From contig JACSVZ010000037.1 of NCBI GenBank assembly GCA_014706295.1, forward strand, positions 620,001 through 684,000: a stretch of 64,000 bases of DNA. Reading direction: 5' to 3'. The number at the start of each line of letters is the position of its first letter. The first letter of the stretch is position 1. Below are positions 50,446 through 63,000 of the stretch, one piece after another. The DNA comes from Lycocorax pyrrhopterus obiensis. Lineage: Eukaryota; Chordata; Aves; Passeriformes; Paradisaeidae. The notes under the pieces are model-generated. The model saw only the letters and a list, made by a program, of their open reading frames with translations. It had not been told where the DNA came from and did no database searches. The position numbers and the translations under genes are program-made.

Positions 50446-50479
50446 ATGAATTATTCTCCTAAGTCGGAGAATAATTCAT
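50446..50479. repeat. Perfect inverted repeat, 14-bp arms
   Basis: The left arm (50446-50459) ATGAATTATTCTCC and the right arm (50466-50479) are exact reverse complements separated by six bases. It lies about 500 bp inside PRDM2 intron 1. Confidence 0.9.
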
Positions 50480-51028
50480 GGTGGTGCAGTGGTACTGTAG
50501 GGGAAAAACATTTGGGATGAAATGAAAAATATTCATGTAAGACATTTAGAACAGCTCAAGAGATGTATCTTAAATGCATTTTTTATTTGAAGCCAGAGCA
50601 GTCTGTGGAGCATTGCTGATAACCATCTCATGGGCAGGTAGCTGAAGTATTCAGTGAAGTTTCCAGTGGTTTCAAATTCATATGAAGCTGCAAAATTTCC
50701 ATTCTGAAGCAGTAAAGAAAACTTTAAGTTGTTTTAACTTGTTGAGGGAAGAGAAGGTGGTGTGGCTGCATCTGCTAAATGATCATTCAGTGGCAAGAGA
50801 ACTTCTTTCCTTATTTCACATTTGAGTGAGCAGCAGTGGACAGCTCTAGAGAACAGCAGAGCTGCTTGTGCTTCTGATGCTGCCCCAGTTTGCTGTTCCC
50901 AGTCTGTGCTCTGGGCTTTGAGCGTGTTATTTGGATGCAAAGTCTTTTCCAGATTATTCAAATATACTAAGTAGATTAGGGGAACTGGAGATGTACAGCA
51001 GCGTGGTGTGTAATTATTGTGTTCCTCA

Positions 51029-51313
51029 CCAGGAACTGTAGTGATAGGACAAGAAGTAATGGTTTCAAACTGAAAGAGGGGAGGGGAAGTTTAGGTTAGA
51101 TACATGGAAGAAATTCTTCCCCATGAGGATGAGGAGGCCCCGGCACAGGGTGCCCAGAGAAGCTGTGGCTGCCCCATCCCTGGCAGTGTCCAAGGTGGGT
51201 TGGACAGGGCTTGGAGCAACCTGGGACAGTGGAAGGTGTCCCTGCCCATGGCAGGGGGTGGGACTGGATGAGCTTTAAGGTCTCTTCCAGCCCAAGCCAT
51301 TCCATGATTCTAT
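51029..51313 (+). mobile_element. CR1 LINE, 3' end
   Basis: Contains 'gtgataggacaagaagtaat', 'cccagagaagctgtggctgc', 'ggttggacagggcttggagc' and a near-complete end with 'cattccatgattctata'. It is one of the better-preserved copies here, on the same strand as PRDM2. Confidence 0.87.
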
Positions 51314-53492
51314 ATTATTGTCTTATGACACTTAACACATTTCAGTAAAAATGATGGGCATGTTAAAAATTCAGGACTCCTTTCCTTGGTGTAGAGAGAC
51401 ATTTCCAACTGTGGAAAAGCATGGTGGTGAATCAGTGAGAGCACTGGCACTTTTCAGATGGAGATCTGCATCACTGATAGATGAGGGAGTGACTTTTAAG
51501 AAACAAAAGCACTTTTGGACTTGCAGAGACAGCAGTGAGAACCATGTGGAGGTACCTGCTGGTTTTCAAAGATATGGCTCCCAGGATTTGCTGGGACAGC
51601 AGTGCCTCCACAGTCCGTGGCATAGACCATAAAAATAAGTGGCACTTACAGTGAAACCTTAGTTATGTTAACTAAAGGACACATCATTACTTTGGATACA
51701 GTATCTTTGCTAGAAATGCCATGATAAGTATGGCGTTTGCAGATTCCTGAGTTGGTGCTTGTTTTATGGGAATCCAAAGAACAGCTTTCTACCAGCACAG
51801 CATGGAAGGTGGGGAAGAAAGTTCCAGTACTTCTGTGCATTTGTATAACACAGCTATTTTTTGCTATTGAAAATTTTCTTGAGAATGGAAAGGAGAAAGT
51901 CTTTTTCTGTAAAAACTGAAATGGCTCTGGAAGTCCATCCTGCAGTGCAGTGATATCCCCATTTCACTGTTACACATAAAAGCCTTGATCCTTAGGGGTA
52001 AATAAGTAATATAAAGTGTATTAAAGGGAGATGCTGCTTACTGGGTGTCTCTCTGCTGAAAACAGAAGTTCGGAAAGGTTTAGACAAGGCAAACCTGTTT
52101 AAAGTACTGCAGTATCTTTGCTGTTGAAGTTGCTAGCATGGAAAGGGCAGATATGATCCTGATACTTAACCCCCCGAATGACACAATTTCTTTTACCAAT
52201 GTATTTTTTTCTCTGCTGAGAATAAGCTGAAAAATGAGCTGAAAAGTATTTCTTCTCTGCCTCTGTATAAAACATGCTGTAGTTAGAAGTGGGAGGATGA
52301 GTCCTGTGTTGTAAAAGGAAATGACTGAAATCGGCTTTTTCACGTAGTAGTAAATCAGCAGTGTACTTATCTGAGAAAATTTTCATTGGGTTTTACTGCA
52401 TTTGCGAGTCAAATTAAAGTGCACTCATATCTGAAGATTGGAATGGTGTTAGAGACTTGTTATTTTCTGTTGACTTCTCCTGACTAGTTGCTGTTTGATT
52501 AATAAACTTGGGGTGTGTGTTGTGTTGGTGATTTCTTGGCTTATTTTCTTGGTTACCTGAATAAACCTTCCTGAGGTATAACAGTTTATTTGGCTACGTG
52601 GCAGTAAGCAAAGCCTTTTTTCTTACTGGACAATAGGTAATAGATTTTAGTGTTCAGAAAATCATTGTCTGCCCATTTTTTCTCTGTTCTTATTCAGGCA
52701 GCCTTGGGTAGCTGAAAATGTCTTTGCATTTAAGTGCCTGTCAATAGAAACAGGGTGCCCTGTCACATGCATATTTTAATTTTTTAGAGTTAATGTGAAC
52801 TTTGTTTTTTTAAATTGGCAAGCTTTGTTTCACCTAATGCATGGAAAATTCGTGGATGAGAGTATTTCAGTATTGAATTGAAAACATGTAGATGTCCTGA
52901 TGTTTAAAAAATGGTCGTGTGCTGCAGCTAGAAACTAAAACAAAGCCAAGAGCTGTGCGGTATCCCAGCCTGGACCCTGGTCATTAGGAAAACAGGCCAT
53001 GGAGACTTTCAAGTTGTTCCTGGTTCTCTAATGAACATGTTTTTACTGGAGCAGTGACGTAATGCATGTCCCATTTTCAGCTTCCAAAATAGGATTGATA
53101 CTCTCATGCCTGGTTTTTCCTTTCTCTGAATTGGAAGCAGCATTCTCTTTCAAAATGCTTTTTGATTCTGGGATTTAAAAAAACCCCGCATACAGAAATT
53201 ATAAATCTAGCTTATAAAATCAGAAGATAGTCTGCTTAGTAAAACCTAGCAATGCTTACTAGTCTGTTTCAGTCTGAGTTGGAAAGGGATGATCTGCAAT
53301 GCTGGTTTTGAATAAAATTACCCGCTTTTGTTTGCAGACTTTATTCCTAAGAAGTTATAGGTTTTCTAAGGGAATATTTCAAATTCTGAAGCACAGATTC
53401 AGAAATAACGTCAAAATACTTTTTGCTTTAAGCATTTTGTTTTAGAGACCACAGTGTTTCCTTAAATACAAGTGCCTTGTATAGTCTTACCT

Positions 53493-53548
53493 GAATAAAT
53501 ATAATAAATAAATATAATAATAAATAAATATAAATAATAAATATAATT
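53493..53548. repeat. AT-rich simple repeat (AATA)n
   Basis: An imperfect run of aataaata and ataataaat units in PRDM2 intron 1. Confidence 0.85.
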
Positions 53549-54417
53549 TGTTGCCTAAAACTGAGCCTTTCAGAAAAATAAATTTTTTCTGAAACTCTAA
53601 GATAAGATGATGCAGAAGATCATCTTTGTCTTGTTTCCCAGATGCTTTAATGTCTTGAGTAAGTGTGTAGTATTTTTGTACTCATGAGATACAGCAGTAA
53701 GTAGTAGTTTAAAATCGGTATGACTTGGCAATGTTTTCTTAGAATTAATTTTGAAAATTTAGGTTGCTGGTGTGTGTGCTTCGCTTTTGGGGTAGAACCT
53801 TTATTATTCTGTTCTTAGGGATTTCAGTGAATGGCTGAAGTTCACTGTGGTAGATGTTATTAACAGTATTCAGGTCTTTAATAGTTTATGTTGCTGTTGA
53901 GTTTGAAGGAAAGGTTGGATGAAAATACTTGTTACCTGTATTTGATGGAGCTGCTGAGTGACTTTTTCAAAGTACTGATGCAGTTGTGGACTATTGCTGA
54001 CTTTAAAACTGATTTAACGGGGCCATCGTTGTGCCTTTAATAGATGACAGATTCCCCTGGTGACACATCAGAGCAGCATGGTTTTCTTCGGGGCTTTCCT
54101 GGGAAATCCTGCATAGGACCTGACTGTGTGTACCTGGGAATTCATTAGTGTACGGAGCCAGAGCTTGTTCCTGCTTGCAGTGATAAGAGTAAAGACCTTG
54201 TTGGTACTCAGCGATTGTGCTGGGAACTGATGTTTGGGCAGTAGTTGTAGAATTCACTTCGTATTTTCTTGAGTTTGTTGAACTTTGTGTACCAAGCGTT
54301 AAACCCGAAGTTTACTGTTACAGATACTTCTGGTCTTACAACGTTTCATTTAGGTAGAAAGAAAACTAGTGTCTGTACACAAGACTGTGTATGGTATTAA
54401 TTTTATTTATTTTACAG

Positions 54418-54503
54418 TGCAATTAGTCTTGCTTTCCATGTAGCTGAGTTCGCTGTTAACAAAATAAGTGCCGTGGAAGAAGGAAAGAAAAGCAGAACTG
54501 CAG
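54418..54503 (+). other. PRDM2: Candidate PRDM2 5'UTR exon
   Basis: A T-rich tract ends in the acceptor TTTTACAG/T, and 86 bases later a donor CTGCAG/GTATAA closes it. The segment is less AT-rich than its surroundings. It contains ATG immediately followed by TAG (54438-54443). It has no coding role for the main frame. It is inferred from splice signals only. Confidence 0.4.
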
Positions 54504-57009
54504 GTATAAAATTTTAATATGAAGTGTGTATTTTAAATTAACGGCTTTAAAAGTACTTGTTGAAGCTTTTGGTTTACTACAAATTTAATTTCTCCCCTAA
54601 TTCTGTTTTATGCTCAAGTGGTTCCATTGGTAATTGGTAGTTGAAAGAATATAGAATAGTGCAGTCTGTTAGGAATCTGCCTAAACTGTGTTGTGTGGAT
54701 GTTTAACTACATCAGTATGTTAAGATTTGTTGTCATCTCCTAAGAAATACCATTGAGAGGCTTGGATACAACCAGTTGTATAAAAGTTGAATAAAATATT
54801 TACAAAACTTGTAAAAATGTAATTATTTTTGTTTTGAAAATTCTTTGTTAACTATTAATTCTAAGCAAAATAATTGTGTATTAGTATATGAAAAAGAAGA
54901 AAAGTGTATTTTTACTGCTCAAATGAAACAAAGTAAGAAGATTTTGTCTGCTTTTCAAATTTTTTAAGTAATTTATTTAATAACTGGGCTAAGAAAGTTC
55001 AATTTAGAGGAAATTTTCAGCTTGACAGGACTTTCCTTTGACTCTGCAGCCCATCACTTTATTGATATTTACTTGTCTCAGATTCTACACATTTAGTGGT
55101 GGATAGTGATGGTGTTCAGTGTTTGCTTCTGTAAGACAGTCCTTTAAATCCTTATTGTCTGTGTATATCTGGAGCTTTGGGCTAAGTGTGCAGTGTTGGA
55201 GATGAGGTGTCTGCTTCAGAGGGCTGTCATTCACCACTGTAACATGGGCAATTCCTGCACTTGGGCTCCTAGATTTCTTTCCAGATTTGTGATCAAAAGT
55301 GATTATGTAAACAGCTAAGCCTGTGGTATTGAGGGAATTATGATCTTCTATGAGAGGGAGGAGAAAAGGCAGAAATAGGCAGGTGGAGGTAATAACAACA
55401 TAAACTTGTGCCATGGCCTGGTGCTCCTCAGGCTGTGCTCCTGTGTCCATAAAAGGTTCTCGCTTTTCTTGACTTTATGTGAGTAATTGTATAAAATATT
55501 CTAACAGTATAGAAAAACATTTGATACTAAAAATAAGTTGGGTCTCATACTAGGGAATTATTTGCTGCCTCTCTTGCTACGCAAAATATTTCGTTTATAA
55601 AATGATGTTGTGTGGGTTTTGTCCCAATGAACAATGAATAAGAGTGCTGGGTTTTTCCCTGATGTTCAGGCCTCAGCTCGAGTACAGAAGTTTATACTGA
55701 CTCCAACACTGAAATAAGTTAGGAAGTTAGTAATAATGCATTCCAGAAGGAAGGCTTTTCTTTGGATGTGTACAAGCTGTTCAGATGGAGCTCCTTATCC
55801 CATAACTGGTCTTTGCTGGCAAACTTTAAATCCCACAGAATCAGTTACAAAACTGGAACTGAAATACAGATGTTGCAGCTCTTTGTTTAAATGCTCACGT
55901 AGTGTGGAAACTCCGGGACAAAAGGAGTTAATCCTGAAAGAGCTGTATACAACAGAAATACCATTTCCAAGGACATTTTTCCTTTTCTTATGGATTTTTT
56001 AAGCAATGTAATATTTGAATGATGCTTGCCAGTGTTGTCACTTTTGCACAGCACTAAGAATTCTTTCAGTGCGAAGATGTGAGGGATTATGTGACATTTA
56101 TTTGGAATAGATTTTACTTGAACTTATTTTAAATTAAATGTTAGTACTTATGCAGATTACTTAGTAAAAAAATTCAGTTGATCGTTGTTATAGCAGGAAA
56201 ACTAAAGACAGGGAAGAAATAGCAGTACTTGAATAAAGTGCTATAAGTGAAGAGGGACCAGTTAACTACCAAAAATGGGGATGTTAATTTATTGAAAATT
56301 CTGTATGACAATGGAACTAAAAGTGTTTTTGGCCTAATTTGCAGAAGGCTGTTTCGTATGTGTTGACAAAGAAAGGAAGTGAGTTGCTGTCCTTGACCCT
56401 TAGATATGGCATCGTTCTGATTAGTTTTGCCTCAAGTCGTGAGTTTCCGAATTTGACGCCTACTCGAACTAGGAATTTTTGTCAGATACCTTTTGAAATC
56501 TCAGGCTTCTATTAAAAAGGAATGTAAAATGCATTAGTATAATAAAATACCTCAATACAGCTCAATTTTAAGGAATATTTTCCTGTTTCTAATATGGAAG
56601 AGTAGAGACTCAATACGTGCATTTTTTAAATTTGAAAACCACATAGGGCCTTCTATAATGCTTTGATATAAAATTCTAAAGAGATCTGACTTCTCAAGTT
56701 CTTAAAAGTACTCAATCTTGAGCAAACTAACTTACTATAAAAAACAAATGAAACAATCTTACCTGAGCATATCTGTTACATCATCATTTGAAGTGGGAAA
56801 AAGATTAATGCTAGATATCCATCTTGAGATTATTCAGAGACATTTGAGCTGTAATAACAAAACTGTAGCTTGGAGCAGATTTTTTCTGACGCAAAATGCT
56901 CCTTTCCTACAGATGATTTAGGAAGAGAAACTACAGCTCTGTGTGTACTTTCAGTTCAATGTAAATTTGTACATAGGTACGTATTACAATTGTCTGTTTT
57001 TCTTTTTAG

Positions 57010-57083
57010 GGTTCATGTAATCAAAGGAGTTTCTTTGTTGTGTGTATCTTTTCAGAACACAACAGGAATTCAAAATGAATCAG
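57010..57083 (+). other. PRDM2: PRDM2 exon carrying the start codon
   Basis: The strong acceptor 'tgtctgtttttctttttag' ends at 57009; a second, weaker acceptor (atcttttcag) ends at 57055, so the exon may begin at 57010 or 57056. The leader part holds an ATG-TAA pair at 57015-57020. The exon ends CAG/GTGAGT after the first three codons. Confidence 0.75.
57075..57083 (+). CDS. PRDM2: PRDM2 coding exon, codons 1-3
   Basis: ATG AAT CAG then GTGAGT. The context AAAATGA has A at -3. Only nine coding bases lie in this exon, and the next intron is in phase 0. Confidence 0.85.
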
Positions 57084-60000
57084 GTGAGTAGAAATGTAAG
57101 ACTTTATCAAAATACTTAGAACAGTTAATTATTAATAAGAAAAGTAAATCATCCACTAAAAAAATGTTCTTTAAAATCTTCAGTCTCATTAAATTTCATT
57201 ATCATCCATTCTACAGCGTGTATGCTTGTGAGATGTCTTATTTCATGGATTCGAGGTTTTTGTGAATTCCCTTTAGCAGTGTATATGTTATTACTCCTGG
57301 TGCCTCTTCTAAGAACGCCTCTCCAGAAAATTCTGTTTCCTCCTGAAGCTGTACATAATAATTCAGTTCCTTATAAAAGTGGTTTGAAAATTGAAGGCTT
57401 CCATTTTTAAAAATCTTTTTGTGATCACTTTCCTTTTTCAAATGTGCAGTAAACAGTCTGCCACAAATTGATTGATTGGGAAATTTCATACTTTTCTGGC
57501 ATCTCCTGGAACCAAGTGGAAAGACTGGGAAAGCATGTTTCCTTTGTGGAGCAGCACTTTGCTGGATGGAATCACGAGTATCCTGACTGGAGGGTGTTGT
57601 TCTAATCAGCACCCACTGTGCAGCGTTTTATTCTGCATTTGTTTATCCGAGTAGGAATTGTCCATCAGTTTGTCTGTCACACAACTGTATTACTTAGAGA
57701 TATAGAAAAAGTACATGTTGCCTCAAATTTTTCTCACAACTCCTTCTCTCTCTGGCTGATTTTACCAAGCCCCTTTGGCATGGGAATGTGACCATAGGAT
57801 ATCACACTGCAGGAAAGCCTTTTTTACTTTGCTGAAAAAGTCAGCCGTGAACAGAAGCTTTATGACTCAGAAACAACCACAGTACACAGTTTTATAAGAT
57901 GCTTTGTATACTTCAGTGCCTGTAGCCAGTGTGTGCTTTTATTATCCTTATTTGATCAGCAGCTGGCTTGAATACAGTTAGCATTTGCTGAAGTGTGTTT
58001 TCTGTGAAGTCACAGAAGTATATGCATAAGTAATTACAACATGGATTGGGTTGGTGGGATGTTTCCTCTTGCTTTTTTTCTCTGATTTAAAGTAAAAAGT
58101 CTTCAATATATTTGTACATATTAAAAAGGTAAAAAGCAAAATATAATCTCTATCAGAGTGTTGAAATACGTATTGTAAAAATACATACTTGTATTATATC
58201 TATAAACAAATATAAATTATATATATAAAATAAAAATGACATTTGCATTAGTACACTTTTAAGCATTAATAGTCTATTTTGGGGTGCAGGGTTAACTGTT
58301 GCTTCAAAATTTCTATTGAGACTTGAAATATTTCCACCTGTATGATTGTTTTGATGCACTCAGAGGCATGAAGGCAGCAGCCTATTGCTCTCTCTGCTTG
58401 AGGAGTAATCCTGCTTTATTAGTCATTCCAGTAAGCTTTGGATTCTTCTAAAACTCTGAAAATTGTAGATCCTAATCTGTAATTGTTATGATTGACTGTT
58501 TCCTTCCCATTTGTGTGTCCATGTCCCCTCGTGGCCTGTCTGTTGTTGCGTTCCTCCACGCTGATTTGTTTCTAGAATTAAATCAGATTTCTGTGCTGTA
58601 TGTATGACTGCTGTATGATCTCATTTACGCCGTGCTGTGATGTGTGTCATCTTACAATTAAAGGGTGAGATGGCCCTTCCTCTGGGAGTTCTTACAACAG
58701 CTTAGGGTCCTCCTTGGTGTTTCTGGCTTTCACCTTTGGTTTCCAAAGCACATGGAGCCCAAATGGCTTTTAGTTGTTCGCTTACCATTCGTATTAAGTG
58801 TGTATTTAGCATCAACCCTGTGGTGTTTTTTCTTGCAGTGCCCTTGTCATTTCATTCACTGTTGACAAGTTGTAGTGCCAGGTCTGTATAAGAAATGTTT
58901 TTGCCTGATGCCAAACATCTTTCAAGTGGTTTGTTCTCATATTTCTTTGATTCTGCTTGTCTCTGCTTTTGGTGTGACTTCGGTGACCCTGAAACTAACT
59001 GGGCTGGTGTTGATTCAGTTTATGTGAAAAGACTGTTAGTTTTGTGGTTTATCCCACAGAAATCTTGAAGTAGTGAAGGAAAACCTTTTCATAAATACTT
59101 GATATGACCTTCTTGTTGTAAGGAGAAGGAGGATTAAAAAAACCCCATCTGTTGTTGGAATTTATGGTTTTGGGTTTCTTGGAAGATTGCTGTCTCAGGA
59201 TAGGCAGTATGTCCTCTTTTAAAAGGAGATCTTCCTCTAATATGTAAATTAGTTTGTCAGAATAGCTGAATAATTTATTTTAAAAACACCAAGCAAACAT
59301 GGGGTTTGATTGGTAGCATTTACTACATTTCAGACTGCAGTAAGACAGAGCAGGAGGAATTTGGGTGCTACCTGGAAAACAGCCTGGGCAGTTACTTAAA
59401 AAGTGCTGAGGAATACAGGAGCAAATGACACCTGCGCTTGTACTGAAACTTCCTCCCCCCATTCCTTCTGAATTTTTCAATGATTATTTCAAATATTTCC
59501 AATACATCTTTAATTTTCAAGCACACAAATGGTGTGAAATTGTGGCAAAGAGGGGTAACCAGGTAAGGTGCCTGGACAAGGAGAGACCTTTCTGCTTTCC
59601 TGTGCTAGCTGGCACAACTACTCTTCCTCAATTATCTCTTTTAACTTCTCTGCCATCTCCTCCCTCCTTCTTCAGTGGCATCCTTTCCTTTATCTTCTCA
59701 TTTATCCTAATGCTGTTTCCACCCTAACATGATACTAACTGGCTATCTGTCATCCATTGCACTGTTCAGGTTGGTTTCTTTCCTTTTTGCTCTGATCTCT
59801 GATCACTTGTAAATAGCTTGTTGCAGGTGCCTTTTCTACTCTGCTTGTTTGTAACATTATGGACTATTCTGTGGTTGGTTCATAAGTGCAATTATATTGA
59901 AAGTGGTGTAAAAAGTTGCTTAATGTGTTAAAAGGTACCATCAGAGTGTCTGAACTCTGGATTTGATGCAAACAGGAAAAGATAGTTTCAGTTAAGGCAC

Positions 60001-63000
60001 CACTTCAGCCCTCATATGATCCTTTGGCATTGTTCTAAAGACACTTCCTACTGGCTGATTTAAATGCTAGAATGTGATTTTCTGATTAACTTCAGAGTAA
60101 GAAGCTTAAAAGTGAAACAAGCTTCAGGTGTTTTTGTATTCAAAATTGCAGCCTTGGAGGGAGTGAAAAATACTGTGTTAAGGCTTCAGATAAATGCAAA
60201 AGTTGGCTGTAGGACGTGCACAAGTGCTCTACCCTTATCAAGAGGTGAATTTTGTAAAGAGGAAAATAAATGTGATTGTTAAGTCTTGGTAGAAAAGTGA
60301 TTGAAATACAGTATTTCTTTTTGATAGACAGACATTGCTTGGGGACAAGTTGTGATCTGGAAAAAATTTCAAGTAGCTACATCTAAATTGCAAATAAAAA
60401 GAGATTGCACTGATTTGACTGAACTAAATTGTTTATTTTACTGTTTTGAATGTGATTACTTATTACCATTCATTTGAGGTGTGAAATGTTTTGTTTTGTA
60501 AAGGCCATATCCGGTTTTCTAGTACTTATGAAATCCATTAATATGACAAGTGTTGGATGAGTCTGAGTGTTCTCTGAATGTCCTGCTAATCTCTGATTTA
60601 TGTAGGTAGATGCACAATAAAGTTCTGATTGTATACTACTCCATACAAATACACTTCTTAAATGGTAGAACAGTTTGGGGATATTTACAGTTAAAAGGAG
60701 GTGCGACTATTAAGGAATATACCAGGAAAATCAAAGATGTATCACAGTGCTGTACACTTCTGTCTGAATCAGTTGAGTCTCATTTTTCAGCTTTGGTAGG
60801 TTAAAGTTTATTTGCAGGCTTGAGATTTTTAACTGTTCATCAACAGTTGAGATTTTTAACTGCTCATCAAAACCCCAAACCAAAAACAACACTCTCCAAG
60901 GAAACTAAACCCCCAAATGAAACCCAGCCAAAAAATCATCCCGCTTTTAGCTTGAAAGTGGAAGTGCACCATTCTGAGAGCTGTCAGCCACCCTCTTCTA
61001 TGTCTGTATATAACTTGTTAGAAACCACTGGGAAAAACAAGCTCGGTTCTCCCCTGATGAAATCCTGGGGTAATGTACTGGAAAGATGTTTAGGTTTCTT
61101 TGATATGCTGAGAAGAGCATGTTTCTTTTTCAGCTGAGACATGGCTTCTTGCATATCAGTTCAAGGCAAACAGATGTCTGAAAATCAGGCTGCTTTCATC
61201 AGTATTTTTCCTTTTGGTTTGTTGGAAGAGCAAAATAAAGCTTTGCTCTGCTTTGAATAGACTTCAGCTATTCTAACTAATGAATATTTCTCCTTGGTGT
61301 CTTCACTCTTGGACGGGAAGGGGTTTCTGGCATTCTCTCCCTTCCATGGTTTCCAATTTGGGGGTCTTTTTCCCCTACAAATAGCTTTCCGGGTGCTCTC
61401 TGTGCAGCTGTTAAGGCTTATGAAGACAGCACTAGAATAACCTTGCTCTAACTCCAGTTCTGTCATCTTCCTCGTTGTTGCAGTTAAAACTGGCAGATTT
61501 GTTCTTGTAACTCCACTCAGCAAATTGGGTTTTCAAACGTAGTGAATCATTGCCATAGCAGCACCCTGATGAAGCCTGGGTGCTGAGGAGCAAAGGCTGA
61601 GAAGCTTTATCTCTTTTGCTTTCGAGATAAAAACGATGAAATTTGATAGCATATTGAGATGCATTTTAAAATACATTTCCAGTAACCTTTCAGCATATTT
61701 CAAAAGTACTCACTGGAAAATACTCTGAGTATTACTTAGTATATGAAAACTACTATTGTATCTCTGCTTTACAGGTAAAAGCCAGAATCATTTCCAAAAA
61801 ATTGGAGTTTATTTGAACAAATTTCTCAGTTTAACCTCTCCTAAAAATGGTTTCAGAGCTCAGCTATAGCATCCTTAATATTAGAGTTGTTCCTGCCATT
61901 ACCACCAGTGTTTGTTCCTGGCCAGAATGATTAGAGCTCCACGTTAGAGGGCAGGGAGTTTTTTTAGGGCACGTGGTTCAATAAAGGCCTAGTTCTCACC
62001 AAGCACAGTTCTTTCAAAATGTAGAGACATTTTATAGGAAACTTGGCATTCTTGTAACTTGAAATTCTGGTAATTTCTATCAGAAATAGTGTTTTGTTAA
62101 TTATAAGTAGGTAATAGGGAGCAGGTTGTTTTATGACAAGTGTGAGTAGTAATAGTATGAACAGTACTATAAAAATAAGATTAAACCTTGGAGGCTCCTT
62201 AAAATGGAGCTAATCACTTACTGGACAGTAAATAATTTATTAGCTTTATATTGCCTATCAAACTTTAATATAAAAATATCTTAAAACTTCTTGTATTAAT
62301 TATAAGCTTCTGGCTAAAGTTCTGAGCTGTTGCTTGATGTAGGAAATGTAACATTTATGATACTGAAATAACTATTTAAACCCTTTTATTCCCTTTAAAA
62401 GCTGCTTTTAGCTTATTCTCTTTGTTGCAGAGCAGTAAACTTGACATGCACATACTTTGATCACCAAGAGCTGTAGGGACAGGACAAGGGGGAATGGCTT
62501 CGCGCTGACTGAGAGTCCGTTTAGATTGGCTGTCAGGAAGGAATCCTTGCTGGGAGGGTGGGGAGGCCCTGGTTCAGGATGCCCAGAGAAGCTGCGGCTG
62601 CCCCACCCCTGGCAGTGTCCAAGGCCAGGTTGGACAGGGCTTGGGGCAACCTGGGGTAGGGGAAGGTGTCCCTGCCCACGGCAGGGGGTGGCACTGGATG
62701 GGCTTTAAAGATGCCTTTGAGGGGCGTCACCACTCCAGGGAGGAATCTCCACACACACTGCAAGAAGGGGTGTGTCAGAAGACCCTGTTCAAAAGTGGGC
62801 CTGGGCTTTTCCAGGATGAAGTGCTGGACTGTCAGTCAGGTGTCCCCAGGCAGCTGTGCCAGCTCAGCAGCTTTAGGCAGGTTATCAGTAGTATCACTTG
62901 TTTGTTCTTTTATCGGGTACTTTATCAGCTCTGCGACATCTTTTCCTCACTCTCAGGATGTTTAACTTTGGGATTGATGATTCTGCCTGGTTTTAGCATT

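Larger units (their letters stand above)
49946..57009 (+). other. PRDM2: PRDM2 first intron(s), with a candidate leader exon
   Basis: Begins in the CpG island and continues as AT-rich sequence. It holds the inverted repeat at 50.45 kb, one CR1 copy, an (AAT)n-type run near 53.5 kb and a candidate 5'UTR exon at 54418-54503. No other coding exon is recognised. The 121-codon minus frame at 55085-55450 has no recognisable domain. Confidence 0.6.

Noticed and set aside
50049..50462. 137-codon plus-strand frame beginning in the CpG island
   Set aside because: GC-rich intron sequence after the PRDM2 exon 1 donor with no domain; its stop lies inside the inverted repeat. An alternative first exon cannot be excluded but has no support.
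55085..55450. 121-codon minus-strand frame in a PRDM2 intron
   Set aside because: No recognisable domain, no splice context and no poly(A) signal noted.
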